From positions 496,001 to 560,000 of the forward strand of contig NZ_PCQA01000003.1 of assembly GCF_002979915.1 (NCBI RefSeq): DNA of 64,000 nucleotides, written 5' to 3'. Under the pieces are notes generated by a model. It was not told where the DNA came from, ran no database searches, and saw only the letters and a program-made list of their open reading frames with translations. The translations under genes and the position numbers were made by a program. The stretch comes from Arthrobacter sp. MYb213 (GTDB lineage: Bacteria > Actinomycetota > Actinomycetes > Actinomycetales > Micrococcaceae). Of this stretch, positions 1-9,143 are shown in pieces (position 1 is the first letter of the stretch; each line of letters begins with the position of its first letter).

Positions 1-2
1 TG

Positions 3-1031
3 GTGGGTGCGGTCTTAATCTTTGGTGGGGGACCGGCATGGCTGACCGAAGACAGTATGGGTCCCTTCCTGCTCAATAAACTAGTGATTCCCGTGGGGCT
101 GATCGTTCCGATTGGTGCCGTATTCCTGGCGCTTTTGGTCGGTTATGGGCTGATGGAATTTTTGGGCATCTTTTGCCAGCCGGTGATGCGCCCACTGTGG
201 CGTACCCCGGGACGTTCGGCAGTGGACGCGGTGGCTTCCTTTGTTGGCAGTTATTCGTTAGGCCTGCTGATCACCGACAGAATGTATCGAGGTGGCCGTT
301 ACACCGGACGTGAAGCGGCAATTATTGCCACCGGGTTCTCCACGGTGTCCGCAAGTTTTATGGTGATTGTGGCGAAGGCTCTGGACTTGATGGCGTACTG
401 GAGCACGTATTTCTGGCTGGCGTTGGTAGTTACCTTTGCCGTCACGGCTATCACCGTGCGCATCCCACCACTGAGCCGCATCAAGGATGAAACTTACCTA
501 GGCGTGGAACACCATGCCGAAAAGAAGATCACCGGCCGGCGTGCAGCGACCGCATGGAACGAAGCGCTACTGGCGGTGCACCGTGCGCCGAGCTTTGCGA
601 AGAACATGCGCGACAATATCTGGGACGGGCTGAAGATGGCCATGGCCATTCTTCCCTCCATCCTTTCGGTGGGTCTAGCGGGATTGTTGCTGGCCAAATA
701 CACCCCAGTCTTCGACTGGGTAGGCTACCTCTTTGCGCCTTTTGCCTGGGTAGTTGGGCTGGAAGATCCATTGCTGGTCGGCAAGGCTTCGGCCACTGGG
801 ATTGCCGAAATGTTCCTACCTGCCACGTTGGCCGCCGGACATGAATCAATTGAGCTGCGCATGGTGGTCGCCATTATTTGTGTCTCGGCAATTATCTTCT
901 TCTCTGCACTGGTCCCATGTTTGCTGGCCACCAGTATCCCGTTGCGTCTCCGCGACATGGTCATTATTTGGTTCATCCGCGTCGCGTTGACGATTCTGAT
1001 CGCTACACCACTGGTTCGCCTGCTGATGTAG
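3..1031 (+). CDS. YjiH-family membrane protein, 5' partial
   Basis: The reading frame is open to the left edge, so the true start lies upstream and only the C-terminal ~340 residues are visible. The protein is polytopic, with hydrophobic segments near the start, around residues 100-150 and 210-340. It carries the nucleoside-recognition (Gate) style found in YjiH proteins, including a loop reading VGSYSLGLLITDRMY. YjiH proteins are roughly 450 residues long, so about a quarter is missing. The family is membrane-located and its substrate is not established. It ends 1 bp before the convergent MBL hydrolase, leaving no room for a separate terminator. Family assignment is fairly sure; function is unknown. 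Confidence 0.8.
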   Translation: MGAVLIFGGGPAWLTEDSMGPFLLNKLVIPVGLIVPIGAVFLALLVGYGLMEFLGIFCQPVMRPLWRTPGRSAVDAVASFVGSYSLGLLITDRMYRGGRYTGREAAIIATGFSTVSASFMVIVAKALDLMAYWSTYFWLALVVTFAVTAITVRIPPLSRIKDETYLGVEHHAEKKITGRRAATAWNEALLAVHRAPSFAKNMRDNIWDGLKMAMAILPSILSVGLAGLLLAKYTPVFDWVGYLFAPFAWVVGLEDPLLVGKASATGIAEMFLPATLAAGHESIELRMVVAIICVSAIIFFSALVPCLLATSIPLRLRDMVIIWFIRVALTILIATPLVRLLM

Positions 1032-1032
1032 C

Positions 1033-1857
1033 TCAGGTCAACGAATCGTTACTGCCGCTGGCCCAAGCCGCATAGCGTGCGGCCGAGAACGCTACGATCT
1101 CGCCCGCACGCTCCGGCAGCACGGTGGCGAAATTATTGTAGAGACGCTCAAAGCGCAGGGCTGCTAATTGCGTGGCAATTCGTTGCACTACTGGCCCTGA
1201 TAAGGGAATGCGGTTGGGATAGCTACGCAAGAAAGTGACGTTTCCATCTGCTACCGGAAACACCCCATCCCCGGCTAGAAGGACCCCTTGTGCGTCGGCT
1301 CCAGCTTCCCACAGCGCAACGGTACTTCCGGGGAAGTGCCCGCCAATCTGTTCAAGACGGATTCCGTCAATTGGTTCAAAGGGTTCTGACCAAATCTTCA
1401 CGTTAGGGCTGCTGCGTTGGACCCAGTTTTGATCTGCGGCCGCGACATAGATGGGAGCGTCGCCGAAGGCGCTACTGTAGGCAGATTGCACTCCGTACAT
1501 ATGTGGATGACTCGCCACAATCGCTTGGATGCCGCCCATGTCACCGATAACCTCGAAGGCATGTTGGTCCAATATTCCGGGAACTTCAAAGAGCAGATTT
1601 CCCGCCTTGGATTGCACCAGTAAGGCACTTTGACCGATTCCAATGTTCGAAGCGGTCAATGAGGTCAGACCGGGCTCAAGCTCACGGAATTCTACGCGGT
1701 GACCGGCTTCCAACAATTCGGTGCGATGAGTCCAGCGTTGAAGGCCGTCCGGAACAAACTGCCGTTCATCAACACAGATGGGACAGAAATCTGGTGTTTC
1801 TGCCGAAGGTTCAAATTCCACGGCACAGGCGGAGCACTGCCAATCGATCAGTTCCAT
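1033..1857 (-). CDS. MBL-fold metallo-hydrolase with N-terminal zinc-ribbon segment
   Basis: This 274-residue protein begins with a rubredoxin-like pair of cysteine knuckles (CSAC near residue 8 and CPIC near 26), then a metallo-beta-lactamase-like core. An ASHPHMYG motif near residue 115 stands where HxHxDH is normally found, and LLAGDGVF near 195 supplies the metal-binding Asp. The HPHMYG form lacks the usual Asp-His pair, so the metal site is a variant and activity cannot be assumed. Likely a cytosolic hydrolase of unknown substrate. It is convergent with the YjiH gene and read in the same direction as chrA, about 70 bp downstream of it. Confidence 0.75.
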   Translation of the reverse strand: MELIDWQCSACAVEFEPSAETPDFCPICVDERQFVPDGLQRWTHRTELLEAGHRVEFRELEPGLTSLTASNIGIGQSALLVQSKAGNLLFEVPGILDQHAFEVIGDMGGIQAIVASHPHMYGVQSAYSSAFGDAPIYVAAADQNWVQRSSPNVKIWSEPFEPIDGIRLEQIGGHFPGSTVALWEAGADAQGVLLAGDGVFPVADGNVTFLRSYPNRIPLSGPVVQRIATQLAALRFERLYNNFATVLPERAGEIVAFSAARYAAWASGSNDSLT

Positions 1858-1926
1858 ACTTCTACTTCCAAAAGTTAGGGCGCAGGGGTGTCCCAGCCTA
1901 ACTTGATCCGCACTGCCTGCACAGGG

Positions 1927-3150
1927 TTAGAAGAGCATCCAACCGATGAGCGCACTGGCAACTACAAGTAGCCATGGCGCTACTTTCCACGAATGCAAAG
2001 CGACAAATCCTAGGACGGCCAGCACCAAAGTGGGAATCGTGGAGGCACCCTGCACAAACACGGGAGAGTAAAGCGCGGCTGCCAAAAGCCCCACCACCGC
2101 TGCGTTTACTCCCATCAGCGCCCGCCGTGCGACGTTTGAATGTCGTAATCGCTGCCAGAACGGAAGAGCCGCAGCAATGAGCAGGGCTGAAGGAAGAAAG
2201 ATGGCCACCAACGCAATCGGTGCACCCAGAATTCCGGAGGGGCCGGCTTGAAAGACCATCCCTAAGTAAGCAGCGAATGTGAATAATGGTCCGGGAACCG
2301 CTTGCGCTGCCGCGTAGCCGGCCAGAAAAGCATCATGATCAACGAGCCCTGTGCCTACCGTCTGTGTTTCAAGCATCGGCAAGACCACGTGCCCACCGCC
2401 AAAGACCAGTGCTCCGGTGCTGTAAAAGATTTCAATCAAGTTCAATGCGCCATGATCAAAGAACGCCGCTGCCACCGGGAGTCCGAAGAGTAATAAGAGA
2501 AAAATAGCTAGGTATATCAAAGCACTGCGTGGGGAGTGCCGGGCGAAGCTAAACTCAGCTTGTTCTGGCTGCGGTGCTTGCCCCCGTAACCAGAGCAGAC
2601 CAAGGAGTCCAGCTCCTAAGATCACCGAAACCTGGATGATGGGGGATGGGAAGAGGAGCACCAACGCCATGGCTGCGACAGCGAGTGTGGCCCGTGGTGC
2701 ATCGGGAGCCAGTGTTTTGGCCATGCCCAATACTGCATGGGCCACCACCGCCACGGTGGCTGCCTTCAAGCCAATAATCCAGCCATTACCAATCAACGAA
2801 TCCAGATTGTTTGCTGCGATGGCGAAAAGCACCAACAGTACCGCGGACGGCAGGGTAAAAGCAGCCCAAGCCGCGACCAAACCCAATGTTCCAGCACGTT
2901 GTAACCCCAAGGCCATGCCCACCTGGCTGGATGCCGGCCCGGGTAAAAACTGACAGAGAGCCACCAGATCCGCATAAGCGATTTCGCTCAACCATTTCCT
3001 TTTGACGACAAATTCTTCGCGGAAGAAACCCAAGTGCGCCGTGGGACCGCCAAAAGCGGTGAACCCTAGTTTAAGAAAGGTCATAAATACTTCAGGTACC
3101 GAAGAACCTGGAGAGCGTTCACGAAGCGCTGAGGCGCGCGAAGATGTCAT
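1927..3150 (-). CDS. chrA: ChrA-type chromate efflux transporter
   Basis: 407 residues, matching full-length CHR transporters (about 400) built from two homologous CHR domains. The first repeat starts with FLKLGFTAFGGPTAHLG near residue 25, and the second carries the matching GALVFGGGHVVLPMLE near 245. The many hydrophobic segments fit an inner-membrane chromate/sulfate antiporter that exports chromate. No ChrB-like regulator is nearby. The MBL gene downstream on the same strand may be co-transcribed (about 70 bp gap). Family membership is sure; physiological chromate resistance is inferred. Confidence 0.9.
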   Translation of the reverse strand: MTSSRASALRERSPGSSVPEVFMTFLKLGFTAFGGPTAHLGFFREEFVVKRKWLSEIAYADLVALCQFLPGPASSQVGMALGLQRAGTLGLVAAWAAFTLPSAVLLVLFAIAANNLDSLIGNGWIIGLKAATVAVVAHAVLGMAKTLAPDAPRATLAVAAMALVLLFPSPIIQVSVILGAGLLGLLWLRGQAPQPEQAEFSFARHSPRSALIYLAIFLLLLFGLPVAAAFFDHGALNLIEIFYSTGALVFGGGHVVLPMLETQTVGTGLVDHDAFLAGYAAAQAVPGPLFTFAAYLGMVFQAGPSGILGAPIALVAIFLPSALLIAAALPFWQRLRHSNVARRALMGVNAAVVGLLAAALYSPVFVQGASTIPTLVLAVLGFVALHSWKVAPWLLVVASALIGWMLF

Positions 3151-3278
3151 AACCGAAGTATTTCAGCTCAGGTATATAAAGTTTTGTAGCCATGCTGAGC
3201 ACATGGTTAACATGCAGTGAAGTTTTGGCCTGGTACAGAAATCGCTGTTCGTAGGGAACTGTTCGTAGAGTAGGACTC

Positions 3279-4619
3279 GTGAAATCAGATAAATCCCCAA
3301 CGTCTTCCCCAGGGTTGGCCAAGCAGATTCTTGTGCTGGCCATTCCAGCCTTGGGCGCGTTAATTGCCGAACCGCTATTTCTGATGGCCGACTCCGCCAT
3401 TGTCGGACACTTGGGCGTTGCCGAACTTGCAGGCGCCGCATTGGGAACCACGGTGCTTCATACCGCCGTGGGTCTGATGATCTTTTTGGCTTACGCCACT
3501 ACCCCTGCGGTGGCACGTGCCATTGGTGCCGGACAGCAGTCAAAGGCAATGGCTGCAGGCCGCGACGGCATGTGGTTTGCGGTGGCCTTGGGCGTGATTT
3601 TGTCACTGGCCGGATTCATTTTCGCGAGGCCGCTAGTTGGACTTTTGGGTGGAGAGGGTCAAACCCTCAAATTCGCCGTTGACTATATTTTGTATTCCAT
3701 GCCAGGGCTCACCGCGATGTTACTGGTCCTCGCTGCCACCGGCGTATTGCGTGGAATGCAGGACACCAAGACCCCCTTAGTTGTCGCCACCGCCGGGTTC
3801 GGCCTGAACATCGTGCTGAACTTTGCGCTGGTTTATGGGCTGCATATGTCGGTGGCCGGCGCCGCCCTAGGCACCTCGATTGCGCAGTGGATGATGGCGC
3901 TGGTGTATCTATGGATGCTGATTCCACGTATCCGTGCAGCCAAAATTCAGCTACGCCCGAGCTGGGTTGGATTCATTTCCACCGGGCAAGTTGGGTCATG
4001 GCTGATGCTTCGCAACCTGACCATGCGCGCTGCTTTACTACTCACGGTGGTGGTAGCGACCAATGCTGGAGAGATGACATTGGCGGCGCACCAGCTTGTC
4101 TTCACCATCTTCTCCTTCCTCGCATTCGCCCTAGACGCGTTAGCTATCGCGGCGCAGGCTTTGATAGGCAAGGAACTGGGGTCGGGGGATGCTTCGAAGG
4201 TCCGCCAACTAACCGGTTTGATGAGTCGGTGGGGAATCTACTTTGGTGTCTTCACCGGGTTGTTGCTGTTCGCTACCTCGTGGGTGTTCCCGATGCTGTT
4301 TACTCCCAATACCGAGATCCACCAGTTGACCACCATTGGGTTGTGGATCTTGGCGCTGTCGCAACCGTTGTGCGGTTTGGTGTTTGTCCTTGACGGGGTG
4401 CTTATTGGCGCCGGGGACGCGAAATACCTTGGTATTGCTGGCGTGATAAACCTAGTTCTATATCTACCAATGCTGTGGGCTGTTCAGCACTTCGCCACAG
4501 ATCCGCAGGCCGCAATTTTGTGGATCTGGGTGGCCTTCGCTATCGGTTACATGCTGGCAAGGGCGCTCACTCTCGGAGTGCGAGCACGCGGGAATACGTG
4601 GATGCGTCTAGGCCAATGA
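3279..4619 (+). CDS. MATE-family efflux transporter (DinF-like)
   Basis: 446 residues with about twelve hydrophobic helices in two similar halves, as in MATE exporters. The N-terminal part has the family's LAIPALGALIAEPLFLMADSA pattern near residue 25, and the second half repeats it with RNLTMRAALLLTVVVATNAG near 245. The DinF/NorM group exports cationic drugs or metabolites using a proton or sodium gradient. Translation begins at GTG; the Shine-Dalgarno region upstream is weak. It is divergent from chrA and convergent with a GntR regulator 14 bp away. Substrate unknown. Confidence 0.88.
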   Translation: MKSDKSPTSSPGLAKQILVLAIPALGALIAEPLFLMADSAIVGHLGVAELAGAALGTTVLHTAVGLMIFLAYATTPAVARAIGAGQQSKAMAAGRDGMWFAVALGVILSLAGFIFARPLVGLLGGEGQTLKFAVDYILYSMPGLTAMLLVLAATGVLRGMQDTKTPLVVATAGFGLNIVLNFALVYGLHMSVAGAALGTSIAQWMMALVYLWMLIPRIRAAKIQLRPSWVGFISTGQVGSWLMLRNLTMRAALLLTVVVATNAGEMTLAAHQLVFTIFSFLAFALDALAIAAQALIGKELGSGDASKVRQLTGLMSRWGIYFGVFTGLLLFATSWVFPMLFTPNTEIHQLTTIGLWILALSQPLCGLVFVLDGVLIGAGDAKYLGIAGVINLVLYLPMLWAVQHFATDPQAAILWIWVAFAIGYMLARALTLGVRARGNTWMRLGQ

Positions 4620-4633
4620 GATAGTTGTGGCGG

Positions 4634-5317
4634 CTAACCCCACAGCTCATCTCGATCTTCCTGACCGCCGAGCATGGCCCGGTGAATGGACTGCAAATGA
4701 GTGCGCATCGCTTGTTCTGCACCTTCGGCATCTGCTGCGGCAATGGCCGCCAAGATGGCTTGATGCTCTGCGAGTTCCGTGGATTGGGACATATATGTCT
4801 GCATTGAAGGCAACACAAAATGTGCTCTCGCCGTCTCGGCGAAACATCTGGTCAGTGTGCCGGTGATCCGCGTATTGCGGTTAGCGGCGCAGAGATCTTC
4901 GTGAAAGCGACGGGCTGCGAGCATTGAGGCAATAGGGTCGGCTTCGGCAAGTTGTTCTTGTTCGGCCAGATGCCCGCGTAATACCGCCAAGGTCTGCGCG
5001 GAATGGAATCGGGCGACATGATGTGCGGCGCGTGGCTCTAGCAAAATGCGCAACTCCAATACTTCATGGATATCCTCCACGCTGATGGCCCGCACCAGAT
5101 AACCCTTCTTGGGTAACAGCCGCAGTAATCCTTCGCTGGTGAGCTGCCGTAGCGATTCCCGCACAGGAGTTTTTGACACCTGAAATTCCTCGGCCAGCGC
5201 CGGTTCAATCACTAAGGTGCCCGGGGCCAGTAATCCGGTGGTGATCCGCTCACGTAGTTCCATCGTGAGGCGCTCGGAAAGTGAGCTAGCCATTTCTCCT
5301 CGTTTCTTCGCGTCCAT
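4634..5317 (-). CDS. GntR-family regulator, FCD effector domain
   Basis: About 227 residues: a winged-helix DNA-binding domain over the first ~75 residues (the segment FQVSKTPVRESLRQL is the GntR recognition helix) and an all-alpha FCD ligand domain after it. I chose the ATG at 5317, preceded by AGGA at good distance; ATG codons at 5365 and after MDAKKRGE are alternatives. The gene is divergent from an MHS transporter and a 2-hydroxyacid oxidase. FCD regulators often sense carboxylic or hydroxy acids, so local control of that pair is likely. The palindrome at 5385-5398 is a candidate operator. Confidence 0.85.
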   Translation of the reverse strand: MDAKKRGEMASSLSERLTMELRERITTGLLAPGTLVIEPALAEEFQVSKTPVRESLRQLTSEGLLRLLPKKGYLVRAISVEDIHEVLELRILLEPRAAHHVARFHSAQTLAVLRGHLAEQEQLAEADPIASMLAARRFHEDLCAANRNTRITGTLTRCFAETARAHFVLPSMQTYMSQSTELAEHQAILAAIAAADAEGAEQAMRTHLQSIHRAMLGGQEDRDELWG

Positions 5318-5384
5318 TCCAAATCCTGCGCGTAACTTTTGCCGTAAGAGTTCACTTGGAATCAAAGAACACTCTAGTCTTGTG

Positions 5385-5398
5385 TGAAATATATTTCA
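5385..5398. promoter_or_regulatory. Palindromic candidate operator (GntR/MHS intergenic)
   Basis: Perfect 14-bp palindrome TGAAATATATTTCA between the GntR start and the MHS transporter start. GntR/FCD proteins bind such inverted repeats. Assignment to this regulator is inferred from position only. Confidence 0.45.
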
Positions 5399-5465
5399 GG
5401 TATCTTACATTGCGTTGCAATGACCAGAACCCACATTTCGCTGCAGAGCGGAGGAGCTAACGCCA

Positions 5466-6779
5466 ATGAATCAACTCAATACGACGGAGCGCGACCCGCT
5501 ACGACTGCAACGCCGCCGCGCCATCTCCGCATCCCTGGTGGGAACCGCCATCGAATGGTACGACTACGCGCTCTACGGAGCCGCGGCAAGCGTAGTGATT
5601 GGTCCTCTGTTCTTCTCCTCGGCCGGCAACTCCGCGGCATCCATTGCCGCCTTCGCAACCTTCGCGGTCGGCTTTGTTGCCCGTCCAGTAGGTGGCGCGG
5701 TCATTGGCCATCTGGGAGATAAGTTTGGCCGTCGCCCGGCCATGCTGCTCTCGGTAATTCTGATGGGTATCGCCACCGTGGGCATCGGTTTACTACCCAC
5801 CGCGCAAACGTGGGGCGCCTGGTCCATTGGACTTCTGGTGTTCTTGCGACTTATCCAAGGCTTCGGTGCCGGGGCAGAACTCACCGGGGCGATGACACTG
5901 GTAGCCGAATACGTGGAACCGAAAAAGCGTGGCCTGTACACCTCGCTCATTCTTTCCACTCCGCCACTTGGCATTGCTCTGGCAACGATCTGCTTCTTCG
6001 GCGTATCCCTACTCGGTGACGAGGCTCTGCTCGGTTGGGCATGGCGAATCCCGTTCCTTCTCTCCGCACTACTCTTCTTGGTAGCCCTGTACATCCGCAA
6101 CAAGCTTGAAGAGACCCCTGAGTACGCGCACGCCATGAATCAGGCGCGACAACGTGCGGGCGCACAGAAACTTCCACTGCGCGAAGTCTTCGAATCCCAC
6201 TGGCGTCGAGTGGTACTTGGCTTCTTTGCAATCACCGGGCACAACGCCACCAACTACATTCTTGCCGTCTTCTCCATCAGCCTGATGGTTGGTTCTGGCA
6301 TGGCCCGAAGCCAGGCGTTGCTGGCGGTGACCTTGGGCTCGCTGGTCTCGGTTCTACTCACCCCGGTGGGCGGTTGGCTAGCGGACAAGTTTGGTTCCGC
6401 CCGTATCTTGGCAGTCGGAAACATAGCAGGTTTACTCCTAGCTTTCCCGATCTTCTTGATGCTCTCCACGGACCAGTTTATTTACGGATTCTTGGCCATC
6501 GCGCTGGGTTATGGTCTAGTCATTCCCTGCACCTCCGGAGCACAAGGCGCGTTTTTGACCGAACTATTCCCCGTCACCGTGCGCTTTAGCGGGATCGCTA
6601 TCGCCAGAGAACTAAATGGTGCCATTGTCGCTGGACTCTCTCCGCTGATTGCGGCAACACTATTGGAACTAGGCAATGGTTCTGTCAATCTCCCCGCGAG
6701 TTTCCTAGCCCTTTGTTGTCTGAGCTCCGCGGTCGCCATCTACCTTGGCACCCGCGCAAAAAACAGCATCCGCTACTAA
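5466..6779 (+). CDS. MHS-family MFS transporter (metabolite:H+ symporter)
   Basis: 437 residues and about 12 transmembrane helices. The N-terminal signature GTAIEWYDYALYGAAA near residue 22 and HLGDKFGRRPAMLLSV near 80 mark the metabolite:H+ symporter (ShiA/ProP/KgtP) branch of MFS. These carriers import carboxylates, betaines or similar solutes. The ATG is preceded by GGAGGA. A flavin 2-hydroxyacid oxidase lies immediately downstream, and a divergent FCD GntR regulator upstream, so a 2-hydroxy acid such as lactate or mandelate is a reasonable but unproved cargo. Confidence 0.88.
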   Translation: MNQLNTTERDPLRLQRRRAISASLVGTAIEWYDYALYGAAASVVIGPLFFSSAGNSAASIAAFATFAVGFVARPVGGAVIGHLGDKFGRRPAMLLSVILMGIATVGIGLLPTAQTWGAWSIGLLVFLRLIQGFGAGAELTGAMTLVAEYVEPKKRGLYTSLILSTPPLGIALATICFFGVSLLGDEALLGWAWRIPFLLSALLFLVALYIRNKLEETPEYAHAMNQARQRAGAQKLPLREVFESHWRRVVLGFFAITGHNATNYILAVFSISLMVGSGMARSQALLAVTLGSLVSVLLTPVGGWLADKFGSARILAVGNIAGLLLAFPIFLMLSTDQFIYGFLAIALGYGLVIPCTSGAQGAFLTELFPVTVRFSGIAIARELNGAIVAGLSPLIAATLLELGNGSVNLPASFLALCCLSSAVAIYLGTRAKNSIRY

Positions 6780-6818
6780 AAACTTTTGCCCCACACTCCG
6801 AGATTCAAAGGATGTATT

Positions 6819-8039
6819 TTGAGCAACCTCAAGCGTCAATTTCCTGACATTAGCGAACTAGTCAACCTGATGAAGTTCAAACTGCCAGCTGCAGACCGCC
6901 GCGCTGCACGGCTGAGCAAGGCGGCAGATATCTGGGACTTGCGCTCCATTGCTAAGCGCCGCACCCCGACCGCGGCCTTCGACTATGTCGATGGCGCCGC
7001 CGGTCGCGAAATCACCGCGACCCGTGCTCGCCAGGTTTTCGACAACGTGGAACTGCTGCCACGAATTCTGCATGGCACCGCACAAGCGGATCTTTCCACG
7101 CAGATCGCTGGAGCACCATCGGCCTTGCCATTTGGTATCGCTCCGACCGGGTTTACCCGGTTCATGCACTCCGAAGGTGAAATTGGTGGGTCGAAGGCCG
7201 CCGAACAGGCAGGGATTCCCTTTAGCCTCTCCACCATGGGCACGCGCTCTATTGAAGAGATCGCGCAGGCGGCCCCAGGTGCACGCAAATGGTTCCAGCT
7301 CTACCTCTGGAAGGACCGCGAGAAATCCGCGGGGTTGGTAAATCGTGCGGCCGCCGCCGGCTATGACACCTTACTGGTGACAGTGGATACCCCGGTTGCC
7401 GGACAACGTCATCGCGATACCCGCAACGGCATGAAGATTCCTCCGGAGCTGACAATAAAGACGGTACTTGACGCCTCATACCGTCCCGAATGGTGGTTTA
7501 ACTTCCTAACCACGGATTCATTAAAATTCGCCTCACTATCCAATACCTCGGCAGATCTCCCCACAATCATCAACTCCATGTTTGATCCGTCCCTAGACTT
7601 TGATGATCTGAAGTGGATCCGTGAACTATGGAAGGGCAAACTTTTCGTCAAAGGCATCCTCACCGCCGAAGACGCCGCGAAGGCTAAAGCCGCCGGAGCA
7701 GACGGACTAGTGGTTTCCAACCACGGCGGACGCCAGCTGGACCGTGCACCAATCGCCTTCGAGGCACTGAGCGAGGTTCGCGCCGAAGTCGGCGAGGACA
7801 TGGAAATTATCATGGACTCGGGCATCATGTCCGGTTCGGATATCGTCGCAGCCCTCTGCGCCGGGGCGGACTTTGTGCTCATCGGCCGCGCCTACCTCTA
7901 CGGGCTAATGTCCGGAGGCCAAGCAGGCGTCAGCCGGGCTATCGAATTGCTGGCCAAGGAGGTTGAAGTGGCGATGCAACTGATGGGTGCCGCGTCGATT
8001 GGTGAGCTCAATGAGTCATTGATTCGCCGGCGTAAATAA
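6819..8039 (+). CDS. FMN-dependent alpha-hydroxy-acid oxidase/dehydrogenase (LldD-like)
   Basis: Family of L-lactate dehydrogenase LldD, glycolate oxidase and mandelate dehydrogenase, which oxidise 2-hydroxy acids to 2-oxo acids on FMN. About 406 residues, a TIM-barrel. Visible family landmarks are TPTAAFDYVDGAAG near the N-terminus, IAPTGFTRFMH, LVTVDTPVAGQRHRDTRNG in the middle, and VVSNHGGRQLD carrying the catalytic His. I chose the TTG at 6819, which has AAAGGA just upstream; an in-frame TTG at 6786 would add 11 residues with no obvious ribosome site. It follows the MHS transporter closely, so import and oxidation of the same acid is likely. The exact substrate cannot be read. Confidence 0.88.
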   Translation: MSNLKRQFPDISELVNLMKFKLPAADRRAARLSKAADIWDLRSIAKRRTPTAAFDYVDGAAGREITATRARQVFDNVELLPRILHGTAQADLSTQIAGAPSALPFGIAPTGFTRFMHSEGEIGGSKAAEQAGIPFSLSTMGTRSIEEIAQAAPGARKWFQLYLWKDREKSAGLVNRAAAAGYDTLLVTVDTPVAGQRHRDTRNGMKIPPELTIKTVLDASYRPEWWFNFLTTDSLKFASLSNTSADLPTIINSMFDPSLDFDDLKWIRELWKGKLFVKGILTAEDAAKAKAAGADGLVVSNHGGRQLDRAPIAFEALSEVRAEVGEDMEIIMDSGIMSGSDIVAALCAGADFVLIGRAYLYGLMSGGQAGVSRAIELLAKEVEVAMQLMGAASIGELNESLIRRRK

Positions 8040-8115
8040 CCTGCGGGTGCGTCGGTAAATGTGACATAGCTTTGACTCGGCTGACTCTTTGTTCTATCGC
8101 CGGTAGAATGGGGGT

Positions 8116-8694
8116 GTGCCAGCACCAAAAACCACCCCAGCCCAAGCTCAAGACGTCTTCCGTCCCGTATTTCTTCGCGGACTCGGCGCCTTGGTCTACT
8201 CGCTCATCTCGATTTTCTGGATCCAAGCGGATCAAAGCGTCCTGTCCTACGCGACAGGTGCGTTGTTGGTGGTGACCGGCGCGTTTATGTGGCAGTACGT
8301 CACCGTACCAAGTGCCCCGGAGAAATCCCGAGCTGCCTACGCGCTGGGCGCTGGGCTGATGCTGCTGGCAGGTATTGCGGCGTTGTTCGCCACCACCCCC
8401 ATGTGGGTTGCTTACCTGGCAGCCTTCGCATTCTTCGTTACCGGTGTAGTGGAGTTCTATGTCTTCGCTAAGCTGCGCGCACAGTTCCCGCCATTCCGTA
8501 ACCAGCTGATCACCGCCGCGGTGTCGGTGGTACTTGCCATCGCATTGCTCTTCGGCACCGGCCTTGATGCCCACGGAATGTTCGGTCTGATTGGTGGAGG
8601 CACTATCATCTTTGCGGTCTTTGAACTCATCGCCGCCTTCGGTCATCGCCACGACGCCAAAGCGGCGGCGCCGAGCGAAATCGAAAACAACTAA
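8116..8694 (+). CDS. Small four- to six-helix membrane protein, unknown function
   Basis: 192 residues starting at GTG, with about six hydrophobic stretches separated by short loops and a charged, Ala-rich C-terminal tail. The pattern resembles HdeD/DUF308-type or general 'hypothetical membrane' actinobacterial proteins, but I see no diagnostic motif. The gene stands 76 bp behind the hydroxyacid oxidase and 29 bp before another small membrane protein in the same direction, so the two may form a transcription unit. Confidence 0.7.
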   Translation: MPAPKTTPAQAQDVFRPVFLRGLGALVYSLISIFWIQADQSVLSYATGALLVVTGAFMWQYVTVPSAPEKSRAAYALGAGLMLLAGIAALFATTPMWVAYLAAFAFFVTGVVEFYVFAKLRAQFPPFRNQLITAAVSVVLAIALLFGTGLDAHGMFGLIGGGTIIFAVFELIAAFGHRHDAKAAAPSEIENN

Positions 8695-8723
8695 AACTTA
8701 ACAGGTCAACAGGACAAGTAGAA

Positions 8724-9032
8724 ATGGAGTTCCTGGTGGGAAACAACTCGCAGAAGAAGCAACCGTGGAGCCAGTCGATTAAGGGCCCTCTGAGCTTCTC
8801 GCTGTTGCTGGGTCTTGTCGCTGGGGTGGTCGGTACGATCTCCTCTACCGGAGGCTCGCAAAACCCGATCCGCTTAGATATCGGACTAGTCTGCTTCGGC
8901 GTAGCCTTTGTCGTGAGCTTGCTGATCATTTCGGTGCTCACCATGGCCGGTAAAGAAAACGATTCCGAGCTTGGCAAGGGAACCGGTGTAAACCGTTCCT
9001 CAGCAAATCCAAATAAGAAGTTCGAAGACTAA
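8724..9032 (+). CDS. Small two-helix membrane protein, unknown function
   Basis: 102 residues with two hydrophobic helices (about residues 23-40 and 53-73) between a basic, Gln-rich head and a polar tail ending in NPNKKFED. No family recognised. It lies directly behind the 8116 gene and just before a strong hairpin, so these two probably end one transcript. An ATG start is present at 8724 with a weak upstream purine run. Confidence 0.6.
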   Translation: MEFLVGNNSQKKQPWSQSIKGPLSFSLLLGLVAGVVGTISSTGGSQNPIRLDIGLVCFGVAFVVSLLIISVLTMAGKENDSELGKGTGVNRSSANPNKKFED

Positions 9033-9046
9033 ATTAGTTTCGCTCA

Positions 9047-9081
9047 CGCGCTGGGTCTGCCATCTCGGTGGACCCAGCGCG
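9047..9081 (+). terminator. Hairpin after small membrane genes
   Basis: Perfect 11-bp stem, CGCGCTGGGTC (9047-9057) with GACCCAGCGCG (9071-9081) and a 13-nt loop. Only a short T-rich stretch follows, so it could act as an imperfect intrinsic terminator. Confidence 0.65.
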
Positions 9082-9143
9082 TTGTCGTTAGCCGGCGGTC
9101 AGTACACCGCACCGGATAATACGCAATATTCAAGGATTGACAC

